Positions 51,303 to 62,648 are shown, counted from the stretch's first letter. The stretch: DNA of 64,000 nucleotides from Athripsodes cinereus (GCA_947579605.1 OX388328.1:11883684-11947683), one strand, 5' to 3'. Notes: generated by a model not told the origin, from the letters alone. Made by a program: numbers and translations.

Positions 51303-51559
51303 AACACGGTGCTCTAACAAAAACTTTAAAACCTTGTTTTTCTTCTTTTCCGTCCATTTTGCGCCCATTTTTGGACATCAGCTTCATCATGTCTCTCGTT
51401 CTTTTTTATGCCTTTCTATGTCCTGACTAGATCTTCCTGATTTTTTTATCTAGATTTATACTTTAATTTAATAATTCGTTACAACAACTTAAATCTCTGG
51501 AAATTTGATTTCATAATTAAATCAGTTTCATACTTCAATGAAACGTAAATCTTGAAAAT

Positions 51560-51725
51560 TTTGATTTAATATAGGTACATACAATCAACGCCATTATCAA
51601 TTATTTAAAAAAATAACTATAAAAAATACACGATTCCTTTTATAAATTAAAAATTTAGTTTTGGAAAAATATAAACCAATTTTTAATTCCACTAACATAT
51701 TTTTTGAATTATTTATTATAAGATT
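51560..51725. repeat. Repeat family A, partial copy
   Basis: ACATACAATCAACGCCATTA, AAATAACTATAAAAAATACA and TTAATTCCACTAACATATTT match the first half of 1690-2040 in the same orientation. Confidence 0.5.
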
Positions 51726-51774
51726 AATTGTTTTATTAATCTAAATTATTAATCTACTAATTGAGTTATCGAGG

Positions 51775-51935
51775 TCGTCGGTAGCCTGAAGGTAGAGTCT
51801 CGGCCCCGTGAACAAGGTGTCCGTGGTTCGATACCAGGTGCGGGCAAATTCCCCTGTCATGACACAAGCTTTTAGTAGCTTACTGTGAAAGGTCTATAAG
51901 GTTGTAACGAGAAAAATATAGACAAACGCACATCT
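51775..51935 (+). mobile_element. tRNA-derived SINE (SINE-2)
   Basis: Head with A-box-like GTAGCCTGAAGGTAGAG and B box GGTTCGATACC, then the SINE body CGACACAAGC-like sequence (here ATGACACAAGCTTTTAGTAG), CTTACTGTGAAAGGTCTATA and AGGTTGTA. Full counterpart on the minus strand at 63330-63505; tails at 2080 and 62820. The tRNA cloverleaf is incomplete. Confidence 0.75.
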
Positions 51936-52129
51936 TCCAAATTCAATTGGTAAAAAAATAATTCAATATTATTCACTGAAAACATTACATTATTACTGTG
52001 ATAATAATAATATTAAAATGTTTATTATATTATTCTAATATGCACGTTGTTTATATGTGTAATATCGTTATTATTCGCCTCTTTCTTATGATGTGATGGT
52101 ATCAACAATACTGTACAGACTGTGGGATG

Positions 52130-52269
52130 CGTGGCGCAATTCAAATTTTATTATTTTTTTACTATTATATTATAATAATTTACAAAAAGTAGATTTACCA
52201 GTTAATTTATACATAAAAATTCTAAAATCTATTATAATTAACACTTTTAATATTGTTAGAATATTAAAA
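52130..52269 (+). pseudogene. LINE fragment related to 5453/40884
   Basis: The plus strand encodes NNLQKVDLPVNLYIKILKSI, corresponding to the antisense of 5660-5720 and 41110-41160. It abuts a different LINE fragment at 52270, making a chimeric junction. Confidence 0.5.
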
Positions 52270-52789
52270 GTGAATTGCTGCAGCCTGGATGAAGTGGCGG
52301 GAAGTCACGGGAGTTACATGCGATAATAGAATGCCTGTCAAGCTAAAGGGTCTTATATACAAAAGCGTTATCCGGCCTGTACTTACTTACGGATCAGAAA
52401 CCTGGAATACCTCTTTGAGACATGTCCGTGCTGTCCAAACAGCTGAAATGAAAATGTTGAGATGGATGTGCGGCGTCACCAGGCTAGACAGAATCCGTAA
52501 TACGTACATACGTGGAAGTCTAGGTGTACGTGACGTATCCGACAAAATTCAGGAAAGCAGATTACGGTGGTACGGGCATGTGAGTAGAAGACCTCCCGAA
52601 TACATAGGTAACAGGGCATAGTCATTGGTTGCCCCTGGTAGTAGATCCCGAGGAAGACCCAAGCGGAGGTGGCGCGAGGTTGTGAAGCAAGACATGAGAG
52701 ACTGCGGAGCTTCCCCGGAGGACGCACAGAATAGAGCCGAGTGGCGGCGAAAGACAAAAATGGCAGACCCCACCATCATGTGGGATTAA
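52270..52789 (+). pseudogene. RTE-like LINE ORF2 C-terminus with one nonsense codon
   Basis: One frame runs from about 52270 to TAA at 52787, broken only by TAG at 52619-52621. Blocks before the stop: LKGLIYKSVIRPVLTYGSET, AEMKMLRWMCGVTRLDRIRN, YIRGSLGV and LRWYGHVSRRP. After it: SRGRPKRRWREVVKQDMRD and AEWRRKTKMADPT. This belongs to a LINE type distinct from family D; reverse transcriptase is absent. It ends near a GAGAGAGAGAGA tail at 52800-52815. Confidence 0.8.
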
Positions 52790-52839
52790 TAATTGCCCAG
52801 GGAGAGAGAGAGAGAATATTGTTAGAATGTTTCTGAAGC

Positions 52840-53160
52840 TATGTCTACAAAGCTTTGAACAAAATGGCACCTCAGTCACTTTCTGAGCTCTGTGTTCTCA
52901 AAATACCTGCAAATAGACCTCAACACTCAGCTAAGATATCCACCAACATGCTGGGCGAAAACAACAGAGCAAATATGTCCTGGTTCTATGATAGGGCTTT
53001 TGGCGTCGCAGGACCCGTCATCTGGAACCGACTTCCCGAGGACCTCCGTAAAAACCAACCGTTAACAACGTTCAGGAGCAAGTTGAAGACATCGCTCTTC
53101 CAACATAGTTTCCACGCCCTTGAGATAGATGCTCCATTAAACGGCGCCGAATAAATCATC
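52840..53160 (+). pseudogene. CR1-group LINE ORF2 C-terminus
   Basis: About 100 codons are open: LSELCVLKIPANRPQHSAKI, FYDRAFGVAGPVIWNRLPED, LRKNQPLTTFRSKLKTSLFQ, ending DAPLNGAE with TAA at 53152. The DRAFxVAGPxxWNxLP...FRSKLKTxLF pattern is the conserved CR1-group C-terminus. A paralogue lies at 43140; a more distant one at 61240-61456. Confidence 0.75.
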
Positions 53161-53744
53161 CAACATAATACATACATAGTCTCCCGTTCAGTAATTATGT
53201 ACGCCCATTTTCGTATTTTTTGGAATACATACCTAATTTGTATTTTCTAACACTTGTATACTATTCCGAACTAATCCATCAAAACTATACGTCTGTATTC
53301 TTGTCAGTTTAGAAAAACATCGATATTTAAAACTAATATTTTTGTTTTGTTTTGATTTCAGCACCGCATGCCTCAACAATCCAAGACATGGCAAGAGTGT
53401 CTGTTAGGTCCCGTGAAAGAACAATAGGATACAACAAAAGTGTTTTGTAGTCGGCGGCACCCCACGATGTTATATCGCATACATAATATAAATACAAGAA
53501 GAAGAAGATGAAGAAATAGTATAAGAACAATGATGATAAAGAAATTATCAGAAGAAGAGATTTGTGTCTCGGATTGCTGGAGTATCTTACAAGTCGACGA
53601 TTAAAGTTCTTAACAGCACACTTGAAAAAAAAAAAATTCTGTATTATTTGTGAATATATAATGTTATGGATACGATTATCTTTTTATTTTGGCCCTCAAA
53701 GTTCCTCTTACAGAGTCCACAAAATGACTTAAATGAGCGGTCTG
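53161..53744. other. Intergenic, nothing recognised
   Basis: GAAGAAGAAGATGAAGAAAT at 53499. No gene or repeat boundary. Confidence 0.35.
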
Positions 53745-54020
53745 ATAACATTTGTGTTCTCTATCCAGCACTTTTCATTTTTTTGAGTTGAAATCCATTA
53801 GATTGGCCAGCAATCAACATGGTTTTTCTTCTCCATTTATCTTTATCTCCAACCAGTCTATTCAATTCTACGTATGTGCTACAAAGGATGTCCTCGATTA
53901 CTTGATCCATATAGGCGTATCTTGGTCGCCCTCGGAAATTCCTGCCATCATTCTTGCCCTCTGCGATGGTTATGAGCAGGCCTGGGTGCCTGATTTTATG
54001 TATGACCTATCCAGATTGCT
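53745..54020 (-). pseudogene. LINE ORF2 C-terminal fragment (as at 19506)
   Basis: CTTGATCCATATAGGCGTAT, CTCTGCGATGGTTATGAGCA and TTGAAATCCATTAGATTGGC are in the same order as the complement of 19506-19752 (AYMDQL...ELKRLA). Stops interrupt it. Confidence 0.55.
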
Positions 54021-54999
54021 CATTATTTACAATCTTTTTAAAGAATTACCTTAAAAATTTGCAAATGTTCTTATGTCAACTAAAATAGAGATGGGTAAAT
54101 GAAAATGTTATGTATTTATATTATATAATGTCAGTCAATATTCATTGTGCAACTACACACTTCAAAAAGTTTGTTAAAAATCGCAAGTCTTTAGATGTGT
54201 TAAGTTTAGACCATTTGAAGATAAGGGTTTGTCTAATAATCTGACAGAAGATCCCGAGCGCTGGGGTACCTCAGGGTTCTAAAATTCGTCCCATTTGGTA
54301 GTTGAAGTTGAAGCCAGGCAGCGCCTTAGTCTTCCTATTGGAAATTTATCTTATGGATAAGACTTTTGATTTAAATGATAAATACCTAAATATTTAGTAT
54401 CCTAGAGGGATACTTCAATAGACACTCCACATTTTTATTACCCATATAACTACTAAGTGTCAATATAATGTATGGTTGACACCTAAGAAAAAAAGCTAAA
54501 AATTATTATTTCAGAATTTTTGAATCTTGTATCCGATACAAATCTCAATGTATGATGATGGTTGCATTTAGCTATCTTCAACCCCTACGCAACCCATCTA
54601 GGTGGTAGCCAGAGGACCAGTGAGGGGATGGGGGGGGGTGGAGTATAAAAGGAAGATGAAGAAGTAGAATAAGGCATCGGCATGATGATACAGCCTGTCT
54701 TTTATTTTAGTATTATTTAAGACAAAATTTTATACTTTATGTACAGCGAAACGAAATTACAGTAATTTTTCAAAGTTCGAAGATTCGCTTTGCAATAATA
54801 TTGCTACTAGGTACTTACAACAACAACAAAAAAACGTTTCTTTTAGTATCTGAACACAAGTAAACCTCATCGCTGAAATTTAATTTGCGAACTTTTACAA
54901 GACACTCGAAAAAAAATGCAGCTATGCAAATGTGTTGATGCAAGATTTCATTCCAACTTGGCACTATAAAAAATCAGAACTGGTACCTATAGAATTCCT
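54021..54999. other. Intergenic, mostly unrecognised
   Basis: Positions 54855-54912 keep a family E scrap (AAACCTCATCGCTGAAATTT ... TTTTACAAGACACTCGAAAA). A GATGGGGGGGGGTGGAG G-run is at 54631. No gene. Confidence 0.4.
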
Positions 55000-55245
55000 G
55001 GACCATTCTTCTAAACCAGCCTCTTCGGTTGCCCAATAAGAGACTCGTACGATCTGTTTTAAGAAATAAGGGATGTCCAATACCCGATTAATATGTCATG
55101 TTTGTGTATATCATTGATATGTTTATTTTATTTTGTGTTTTTCTGTGTCTAGTTTATCTGTAATTTTTGAACTGATGTTTGTTGATATATATTGTTAAAG
55201 GCTTTGCCGTTTATGAGATGAAATAAAAAAAAAAAAAAAAAAAAT
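55000..55245 (+). repeat. LINE 3-prime UTR with poly-A
   Basis: T-rich UTR ending AAAGGCTTTGCCGTTTATGA, GATGAAAT and a run of about 19 A (55227-55243). Shares the AAAGGC...GCCGT motif with 14480-14815. No ORF remains. Confidence 0.5.
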
Positions 55246-55874
55246 GTCACACATAGACATGCTTTTAGTTAATATTAAATTTTTCCGCAGAAATATATTG
55301 TTTACCTACAGTCTTCAAAATGATATGATGATACTAAAGTTTTCTAAGAATTTTGAACTAAGCACCAATCATTCCACAAGGGACGGAATGCCATAATTCT
55401 ATAAAAAAATATTCAGAACAGAAAAAATTCAAATATTTATTCACCTTTCAGTCCTCCTTTCCTAAACACACAACATAGAAGAGCCTTCTTCATTCAGAAC
55501 AGCGATTCTGTGCCAATTAAATCAAGAAATATGATTTCATACGCATTCACTTAAATAAAAATAGTTTAGTCGCTTTTTGAGGGTTTCCTGTACTTCTTGC
55601 TTGTCTGCTTCCAGAAGTGTATAGTATGAAAGTATAGAAGTTGTGCCCGTGCCAAAAGTGATAAGCAAGAAACTGGCACATTATAATGCTAAATTATTAT
55701 ATTATTCTTTTCACAATATTCAGAATGGTACACCCTCCACACGACCATCAGATAAAAGAAAGAGCGCATTAGACCAAATTACAAAAATATTAATAAATTC
55801 ATTCACATCATCATGGAATTATCCGCGAGTAGGGTAGCCAGCGTACCAATTGCATGTAATGATCAATCTCTATC
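55246..55874. other. Intergenic, nothing recognised
   Basis: Only a short family E-like GTAGGGTAGCCAGCGTACCA at 55828. No gene. Confidence 0.35.
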
Positions 55875-56225
55875 TATCTATTCTCTTACGCCGTATCCCA
55901 ACTGGGGAAGGCAGAGAGAACGGAACGCCATATAGATCTGTCCTTACTACTTTTTTCGCTTCTTCTACACTCATACAACTTCGGCAAGACACACACGTCG
56001 GTTTCTCTTACTCAAAACACGGCTGCCCTTGAGAATTAGATCTATATGATCAAGCCATGTAGTTCTCGGACGCCCGCGCTTCCTCACACCCCATACTTTC
56101 AGAGAAGTATATCCTCTTTGTAATTCTTTCCTCTTCCATTCGTTCCACATGGCCAAACCATCTCAATTTATTTACACGCATTCTATCCACAACACTCCTA
56201 TTGCATCCACTCATTCTTCTGATTA
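55875..56225 (-). pseudogene. Family D LINE fragment
   Basis: Tail TCTTACGCCGTATCCCAACT, then complement of RNRRVCLAEVV-like, RKRGRPRTTWLDHIDLILKG and MRVNKLRWFGHVERMEEE-like coding up to the RRMSGCNRSVVDR block at 56220. Broken by frameshifts near 55985 and 56130. Confidence 0.7.
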
Positions 56226-56517
56226 ATGTGATTTTTTGGAATTTGCTGAATGGTATCAGTAAACCAATGATAGTGAGTTCAACTTTTACAAACCCACATC
56301 GTATAGCCGCTCAGCTCAACATTCTTCTGTTCCCTATCTCAACTTCATCCTGGCCATTTCTCCGCAGGATCCCATTGCATTGTGTCATCCAGGTATAGCA
56401 TTAGTAGTTATTTACATAATATTTATGTTTGCTTTCAATTGGTCTGCTGGCTACCCCAATTCCAAGAGTTACTTTAATTGTTTATCAATAGAGATGGATA
56501 AAATATTTTATTTTATT
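56226..56517. other. Unassigned spacer
   Basis: No gene; TTGGTCTGCTGGCTACCCCA at 56437 is an isolated family E motif on the minus strand. Confidence 0.35.
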
Positions 56518-56735
56518 ACTGACTAGCGGTCCGCACGGGTAGATAGGTATTGAAAAAAATAATTTAGTTTTAGTAAGGATCCCTATTTTTTTTTTGAAAA
56601 TATAATATAGCCTATATTACCCGGGGATAGTGTAGCTTCCCAACAGTGAAAGAATTTTTCAAATCAGTTCAGTAGTTCCGGAGCCTATTCAATGCAAAAC
56701 AAATCTTGCCTCTTTATAATATTAGTAAAGATAAT
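56518..56735 (+). repeat. Common arthropod dispersed repeat (GACTAGCGGTCCGC type)
   Basis: Begins GACTAGCGGTCCGCACGGGT and continues ATATAGCCTATATTACCCGG, TGTAGCTTCCCAACAGTGAA, AGAATTTTTCAAATCAGTTC, AGTAGTTCCGGAGCCTATTC and CTCTTTATAATATTAGTAAA. From memory this sequence type is very common in lepidopteran genomes and also seen in other arthropods, probably as a LINE 3-prime tail or its SINE. Recognition is from memory, not a search. Confidence 0.7.
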
Positions 56736-57285
56736 AAAACTGAGTTTTATATGTAGGCATTTAAAATACATTAAAACATATTTTAATATCTGAATTTTAT
56801 CGAATTCGGGTAGATGGTTAGATAGAGTTAATCAGAGGCGTATTTTCTATATACGCAAAAAAAATACAAGTTCACCATGGCGCGCTTTTCTTACGTACCT
56901 ACAGAATACCAACGCATGTCTTCACAATTGAATTGCCTTTACATTTGCAGTCAAGCATGCAATTATTGGATGCTTGACTGCAATGTATGAACCTCGCGTG
57001 GTAGGTACCATGATTGATTTATATATTTAAAAAAAAAACAGCATTTCATAATACATTTTTTTGGCTGACCGGAGAAGGTTGCTAGTTTTTGGCTGATTGA
57101 CTTAAAGAGATTGGAAGGGGATTATGAGAAGGAAATTACTTAAAAGAATAATAAGTTACTTGAACAAGGCAAGTCTCCCCAGTAGACTCTCACTTCTACC
57201 GGTAGAGCTGGAAAGTCAATGTATACTCTTATTTTTAAGGCTTTTGCACCCTTTATTGTATAGTTAATTATATAAATTAAATTAC
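56736..57285. other. Intergenic, nothing recognised
   Basis: A GATGCTTGACTGCAAT/ATTGCAGTCAAGCATGC-type inverted repeat occurs at 56944-56986. No gene. Confidence 0.35.
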
Positions 57286-57289
57286 ATAA

Positions 57290-57787
57290 TAATAATAATA
57301 TTAGTTTATTAAACCCAAATATCATTTACAATAATCGAACAATAAAATAAAACATTTTTTTCCTAATACAATTACTCCCCAAAATTGAGCGTAGCTCGTG
57401 CTTTGGGGAGAATTATTTTATATTATATAAGCAATTAAAATAAAAAAATAGCAATCAGAAAAAAGACATAACACATACAGTCATAATGTTCCGACTAGAA
57501 ATTCTATTTAACAAGTTTAATCATAGCATATAGATCAAATCAGAAATATACAAGAAAATCATACCAAAAAAAAAACAAACAAAAATCAAAAAAGAGTCAT
57601 ACCACAATTATTCATGTATTCAGTCTCGTTCAATAAATCTTTTGACAAACTTTTTAAATTGCTGTAGGTCAACATTATCAGCACGTCCATGTTCTATATC
57701 TAACTGGTTATACCACCTCACACCTTTGTATGCATAGTGGTGTTGGCCTGTTGTAGTTCTCTTGGAGGGGATTTTAAGAAGTCCTCC
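57290..57787 (-). pseudogene. LINE ORF2 C-terminus plus 3-prime UTR
   Basis: Minus-strand codons from 57787 read GGLLKIPSKRTTTGQHHYAY, then KGVRWYNQLDIEHGRADN, VDLQQFKKFVKRFIERD and TGA (57622-57620). The KGxRxYNxL...FKKxVKxxI pattern is a CR1/Jockey-group ORF2 terminus. The 3-prime UTR has a CTCCCCAAA...TTTGGGGAG hairpin (57374-57410) and ends TTTATTAAACTAATATTATT plus ATT repeats at about 57290, a complete LINE 3-prime end. Confidence 0.72.
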
Positions 57788-58684
57788 TCCACAAATAAAT
57801 AAATAAAAAGTCTAGTGCCGCCACTGGCGACAACGTATCCAAAGAAGAAGAAATTATTACATATTATTACACTGAGTGTTTGACGAGGAATAATATAGAA
57901 ATAATAAAATTTGTAAAATATTTGAAGAAACTTAAACAATTCAGATGAACGAGGAGGGGCTGAGAGAGAAAGAGAGGGGGTGGTGGTGAAGGGGTTGATG
58001 ATGATTTCAGAATCCTTTTCAGTTTTCTTCTGTGAGCTTTCTGAATAATGAGGGATTGTCATAAGGGTAACAACAAAACCTCATTCCAATAATCTAAATC
58101 GAAACCATGTAATGTAAAATATAAAGTCAAAGTTATCGCTCAAGATGGTAAGTGGACTTCTAAAATTCTTGAATGGAGATCATGGTAGAATAAAAGAAAA
58201 TATGTAAGACCCCAAAAAATATGTGTTGACGATATTGTCCACATGATGGGGAAAACAGTGGTATCGTGTTGCTCGAGAAAGGAAAGTGTGGAAAAGTTTT
58301 GAAGATGCCTAAATCCAGCAGAGGAGAGAAGAAGGTAGTAGGAATAAGTAGTAAGTAAGTTATCGATCATATAGAGAAAATTCTGAATGTGTGCACATGA
58401 GTACACTGGTTACTCCGTTATTGGAAGATGCTGTATGAATTATCAAAAAAAAAAAAAAACTTTACATTCTAAGGTATCATTCTTTTTATTTGACAGTATT
58501 TCAAAGATAAAATATCATAAATATTTATCTAACTGAGCATGAGCCCGTACCAAGGCAGAGCGAATCAGATTCAGTTTCTAGCTTTGTCTCAGCGCTTTTA
58601 TCTTCTAATTGAATGAAAGACTTTTGTCTAGAATGAATACGGTATCTATTAAGTTCCGTAGACTCCAAAAATATATCTTTCTAA
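57788..58684. other. Intergenic, nothing recognised
   Basis: G/A-rich block 57950-57990 and a poly-A run at 58446-58459. No gene or repeat boundary supported. Confidence 0.35.
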
Positions 58685-58850
58685 CTATACCCTCAATCTT
58701 TTCCCAAGATTCCCAAATAGGACAGGCAGAGAGGACAGAACGCCATATATATCTGCCCTCACATACTTCTTTCGCATCTTCTAAATTCATACAATTTTCC
58801 AGACACATAAATCAATTTCTCTTAACACATCACGGTCATTTTTGCATAAG
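58685..58850 (-). pseudogene. Family D LINE tail, decayed
   Basis: Complement retains AYPTW-like region (TCTTTTCCCAAGATTCCCAA), GGCAGAGAGGACAGAACGCC, the EEAKEVCKD-like block (58756-58790) and TTTCTCTTAACACATCACGG. Many substitutions. Confidence 0.6.
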
Positions 58851-59385
58851 CGATCATGGTGTATATTTGGACAATTTGCAAAGTGCCGTTTACTCATAAC
58901 ATTTATTTATTTGTGCAATGAACGGTTATGCCTTTGACAATAAGGCGTGTCCCCATGACCTCAACTATAATGCGTCTATCGCCCGAAATTCTCAGCAAAA
59001 AGGTGGGTTTTCAACCCTTTTTATAAAAAATGTAGTATTAGAAGTTTATAAAGATAATAAATGAGTTTAATGTTACATCTTAAATTCAAGTACGAGGTTT
59101 TGCACTCATTTTGAATGTCTAATTTTATTGTTCACCCATGTCAATACATTGTTGACTCATAGGAGGGCTACTTGCATACTTATTACATGCAGCTAGTCGA
59201 CTAAATTGACCGCCCCACGTGAAGTATAAGCGATGATGGTGTATATACATTTAACAATTTGCAAAGAGCCGTTTACTTATAACATAACTTCAAGGGCGCC
59301 GTTTTGTGCATCTATTGCCCGAAGCTTTGAGCCAAAAGGTATGTTTTCAGATGCCCTCTGAGGCCCTCTCCATAGGTGTAGAAGT
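58838..59385. repeat. Two related AT-rich repeat copies around a family E copy
   Basis: AAGCGATCATGGTGTATATT...ACAATTTGCAAAGTGCCGTT (58848-58895) is matched by AAGCGATGATGGTGTATATA...ACAATTTGCAAAGAGCCGTT (59227-59275). Each is followed by a TCTATYGCCCGAA and AAAAGGTDKGTTTTCA block. The unit is not classified. A minus-strand family E scrap lies between them. Confidence 0.55.
59085..59240 (-). repeat. Family E copy, decayed
   Basis: Plus strand shows TCTTAAATTCAAGTACGAGG, CACTCATTTTGAATGTCTAA and TTGCATACTTATTACATGCA, the inverse of family E order. Confidence 0.5.
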
Positions 59386-59699
59386 AGTAGAAGCTTTCAA
59401 AGAGAAAAAATAATCAAGTTACAGAAATAAAAAAATCTGAATCTTATAATTTGACATCACCCATCTTCCCTTCCATTTCGTTTCATATCTCTTCTTATTC
59501 TGTATAATTTCTTCTTCTGCTCGGAGTTTTCTTATAACTTTATCATCATCATTACATTGCTATTATTATTATTTGGTATTCTGAGGAAAGCCTTGGGCTA
59601 TCTGATGGAGATATAAGAATAATAATGTTATGGTGAAAGATGTGGAGAGTGAAGAAACTTTTCTCCGCCAGCTTTAGATGAGACAAAAGTTTGATTTTT

Positions 59700-59943
59700 G
59701 AAGCAATTAAGTAAACTTTTATAGATGTTTAGAATATTTACTATTTTTTTATTGATTAACCGGAATTGGGTGCAGATGACAAAACCAATCAGAAACCTCG
59801 ATTGGAGAACCATGACGCGCTCAAGTCAGCCTAGAGCCAATTCGTAAGCATTGGGACACCTTTCTCACTTCTTCCGATTAGATTTTACATAATGTTGCAT
59901 TGTGTAGACATGGGTCTCCAATCGAGGCTTCTGATTGGTTTTG
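59700..59943. mobile_element. Foldback family B, deletion derivative
   Basis: Left flank 59700-59780 (TAGAATATTTACTATTTTTT, CCGGAATTGGGTGCAGATGA) matches the right flank of the 10848 copy inverted. Then AAACCAATCAGAAACCTCGA and its distant reverse complement TCGAGGCTTCTGATTGGTTT (ending 59942) bound a body carrying only one arm (AAGCATTGGGACACCTTTCT). Confidence 0.65.
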
Positions 59944-60234
59944 TTAACTATTATATTATCAAAATGACATTTTTTTAATAAAATTATATTATTCAGTAAA
60001 CAATAAATATATTTATTCCTGACAGCGGCCCTGTGTTTTGTTTACTTCTAAAATTGTTTTTATTCTGTGACGGCATTGACCGCGCTGATCTTGTTTTGCA
60101 CTTGTCTACGTTCGCATATCACACTGGTTTATGGACGGGCGCTGTTTCAACAATTTAATTAATAAAGCAATTTTTGTGATGATTTGCCATATGAATCAAC
60201 AACATATACCTTCTTTAAAATATAGACACACTTG

Positions 60235-60330
60235 GACTATGGACAATTTTCACAGAGATAGAGCTAGTCCCAAACTAAAATAATCTTGTAATTATGAATC
60301 TTGTATTATGGGTACTAACTAACGTAATTA
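60235..60330 (-). repeat. SINE-1 3-prime fragment
   Basis: CAGAGATAGAGCTAGTCCCA and TGAATCTTGTATTATGGGTA are the reverse complement of the SINE-1 end. Confidence 0.6.
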
Positions 60331-60984
60331 TATATGCAATATATACAATGCACAAAAAATATACACATGCAAATAATACCCATATACACATGCTGATAGG
60401 TATCACGGAAAATCACTCTCTGTCCTTGACATTTTGGTGTAATTGTCAAATATTTAGTTTTATTAGATCTTAAACCAATTTAAGGGCTAGCTCAGGATAA
60501 GCGTCCACTTAAAGCTATATTGAAATATTAGGTCTTACAATTGTAATTTGCCGCATTTGGTTCAGCGCAAATGAACACAAATTTAAAAGAATTTTAAAGA
60601 CGGGTATGAATAAGAAGGAGTTTTGCTGGGAGATTGGGCGGGTGTAAACGGGTGAATTCTTTTGGTATTAGTAGGGTGAGAGGTGGACGAGTGAATGATG
60701 ATGGAGGCAATGGTAGTGGTGATACTGGATGGCTGTATGGCTGGATGGAAGGACGGTGTAAATGTGGGAGTACGAATGGGAAGTGGGAGAGTTGTGGTGG
60801 TGGATGAGGAGCTGATGGAAGAATATTATAAGAAAGACAGAAGGAAATGGAAATTTTAATTGAGTCGATGATACTTTTCAACTCGCAGTGGCGTAGAGAA
60901 GAATTTTTGATGACAAAAAAAACACGACTGATTTAATTTTAACTGTATTATTTATTATTTAGGATCATACTAATTATCTAAAAG
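60331..60984. other. Intergenic, G-rich plus-strand tract
   Basis: GGTGG/GGATGG-rich sequence at 60600-60850 gives a Pro/Ser/His-rich open frame on the minus strand; treated as composition artefact. No gene. Confidence 0.35.
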
Positions 60985-61195
60985 AGGTGGTGTGAGAAAA
61001 TGCGGATGTCCAAGAACTACGTAGCTAGACCACGTGAATTAAACTCTCAACGATGGCCGCGTGTTCATTAAAATAAATCGGTGTGCACGTATGAGAAATT
61101 GCATTAATAGGAAAAAAGTATGAAAAGATTGGCTAATATGGCGTTCCATTCTCTCTTCCTACCCCACATTGGATGCAGCGTGAGGGTATAGGTAG
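60985..61195 (+). pseudogene. Family D LINE tail, decayed
   Basis: GGTGTGAGAAAATGCGGATG, TCCAAGAACTACG, CCGCGTGTTCATTAAAATAA, GTATGAGAAATTGCATTAAT and TACCCCACATTGGATGCAGC are the family D tail with numerous changes; the end GTGAGGGTATAGGTAG is normal. Confidence 0.65.
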
Positions 61196-61239
61196 ATGTA
61201 TCGAATACTGATAATAGTATGGATGGTTTGAATATGGCG

Positions 61240-61456
61240 TCGTTCAATGATCCGCGACCATCTCAAGGGCGCTGTGATTTCTCTTGAACGGTAACATTTT
61301 CAACTTGCTCTTGAATATGGTAGTAGGTTGATTCTGTCTAAGATCCTTTGGCAATCTGTTCCAGATAGCTGGCTCCGGAATACTGAAACTCCTCTCTGTG
61401 AGTTCAGAAGTGTTTGCTATGCAGAGTTTGTTGACAGTGGTATAAGCTGAGCGCAA
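61240..61456 (-). pseudogene. CR1-group LINE ORF2 C-terminal fragment
   Basis: Minus strand encodes SFSIPEPAIWNRLPKDLRQN, QPTTIFKSKLKMLPFKRN and HSALEMVADH, a diverged relative of 52840-53160. Confidence 0.65.
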
Positions 61457-61564
61457 CTCATCTGCTTAAAACAGTCATATTACAATAAAAAAAATACTTT
61501 CGGATCGGTCTTCCATTAACACAAGTTTTCGAGAGTCATCTTGAGTGTGTTCATTTTATTTCAG

Positions 61565-61700
61565 TGAGGAGGTTTGCCCCCCATCCTGAATCTCTAATTT
61601 TTTGTTGGCACGTCTCTATATCATGTCTTCTGACAACTTACATGTTTATTACATGCAGCTGTTCTGCTGGCCATGTACCGAGTTTATGGGATATTGGTAT
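61565..61700 (-). repeat. Family E copy, partial
   Basis: GAGGTTTGCCCCCCATCCTG, TTTTTGTTGGCACG and CATGTTTATTACATGCAGCT, then CTGCTGGCCA: the minus-strand order of family E without its terminus. Confidence 0.55.
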
Positions 61701-61989
61701 TTTTTTACGATCTACCACGCGACGCCTTTGTCGAATTACAAACTTTTCTACAAATAAAGAGAATATAATAATAATATAACGTAGAAGAAATTATTTCGTC
61801 CGACCCTCTGTGAATAATAATAATAATAATACCCAGCGAATATTAATAGCATTATAAACTTCACCACACACAAAGCTCTTTCTCACTCTGACAACTGCAT
61901 ATTATGCATAAGAATAGAAAGTGATGGATATATGTTTATCTAATCCAGACGTGTAATATTTTTTTTTATAATGATGGCGATGCTCGTAA

Positions 61990-62388
61990 GGAGTGGAGTG
62001 ACTTGTGGATGGACTCACAAAAGGAAGAAGATATAGGTTGATCCAGGTCCAAATCGCAAGAAAACCTTGGTTTCACAAATCGAAATTTAAGAGATCTGAA
62101 ATTACTGCCATATTATGTCGAATGCGATTTGGACACTGTAGACTGGACGCTCATCTTTTTAAAATTCAACTTGTTGAAAGTCCATACTGCGAGTGCGGCC
62201 TAGACGAGGAGACGCTTGACCATGTTATCCTGGGGTGCCCTATCAGGGATGCGTATGATATTTTTGTTGATGCTCTTCAAAACGATTGCCAGGTCCCCCT
62301 GAATATTGAAACATTATTGAGTATGACATCCGATACAGTCCATTTGTCCCTTCTCAAATCAATAAAAGCTAATTTTATTATTCTTTAA
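61990..62388 (+). pseudogene. LINE ORF2 C-terminus with Cys/His knuckle
   Basis: About 130 codons are open to a stop at 62386. PWFHKSKFKRSEITAILCRM, RFGHCRLDAHLFKI, SPYCECGLDEETLDHVILGC and P match the post-RNase-H tail (rxGHxxLxxHLxxI...CxCGxxEETxxHVxxxCP) of I/Jockey/R1-type ORF2 proteins. RNase H and reverse transcriptase are absent. No ATG is required for a truncated insertion; the frame is open upstream to about 61990. Confidence 0.75.
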
Positions 62389-62454
62389 TCTTCTAACTAT
62401 CTTCTCTCTGACAACTTAACAACACTTTGAGACTATTTTTGGCACAAATCATCC

Positions 62455-62648
62455 TTGTTGGATGCTATGCCACAAGTGAAAAAAAAAATTACTTCAACTA
62501 CTAAAAAATACGACATTCAGAGTGAAGGTAAACCTCTTCGCTGAATTCAAAATGTAAAATATCTTTTTCGAACATCCGTATTCACAGGACACTCGAAAAC
62601 TTACGGAAAAGAGTAGGAGACGATTCTTTATCGGGCGCTCCATGGAAT
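62455..62648 (+). repeat. Family E copy, internal
   Basis: TACGACATTCAGAGTGAAGG, GCTGAATTCAAAATGTAAAA, ACAGGACACTCGAAAACTTA and TTTATCGGGCGCTCCATGG. The 5-prime part (GGTAGCCAGC box) is absent. Confidence 0.6.

Noticed and set aside
60594..60881. Proline-rich minus-strand protein
   Set aside because: Encoded by GGTGG/GGATGG repeats; no other support.
61500..61560. Another hammerhead ribozyme on the minus strand
   Set aside because: CTCAAGATGACTCTCGAAAA has a distant resemblance, but the CUGANGA core and palindrome are absent.
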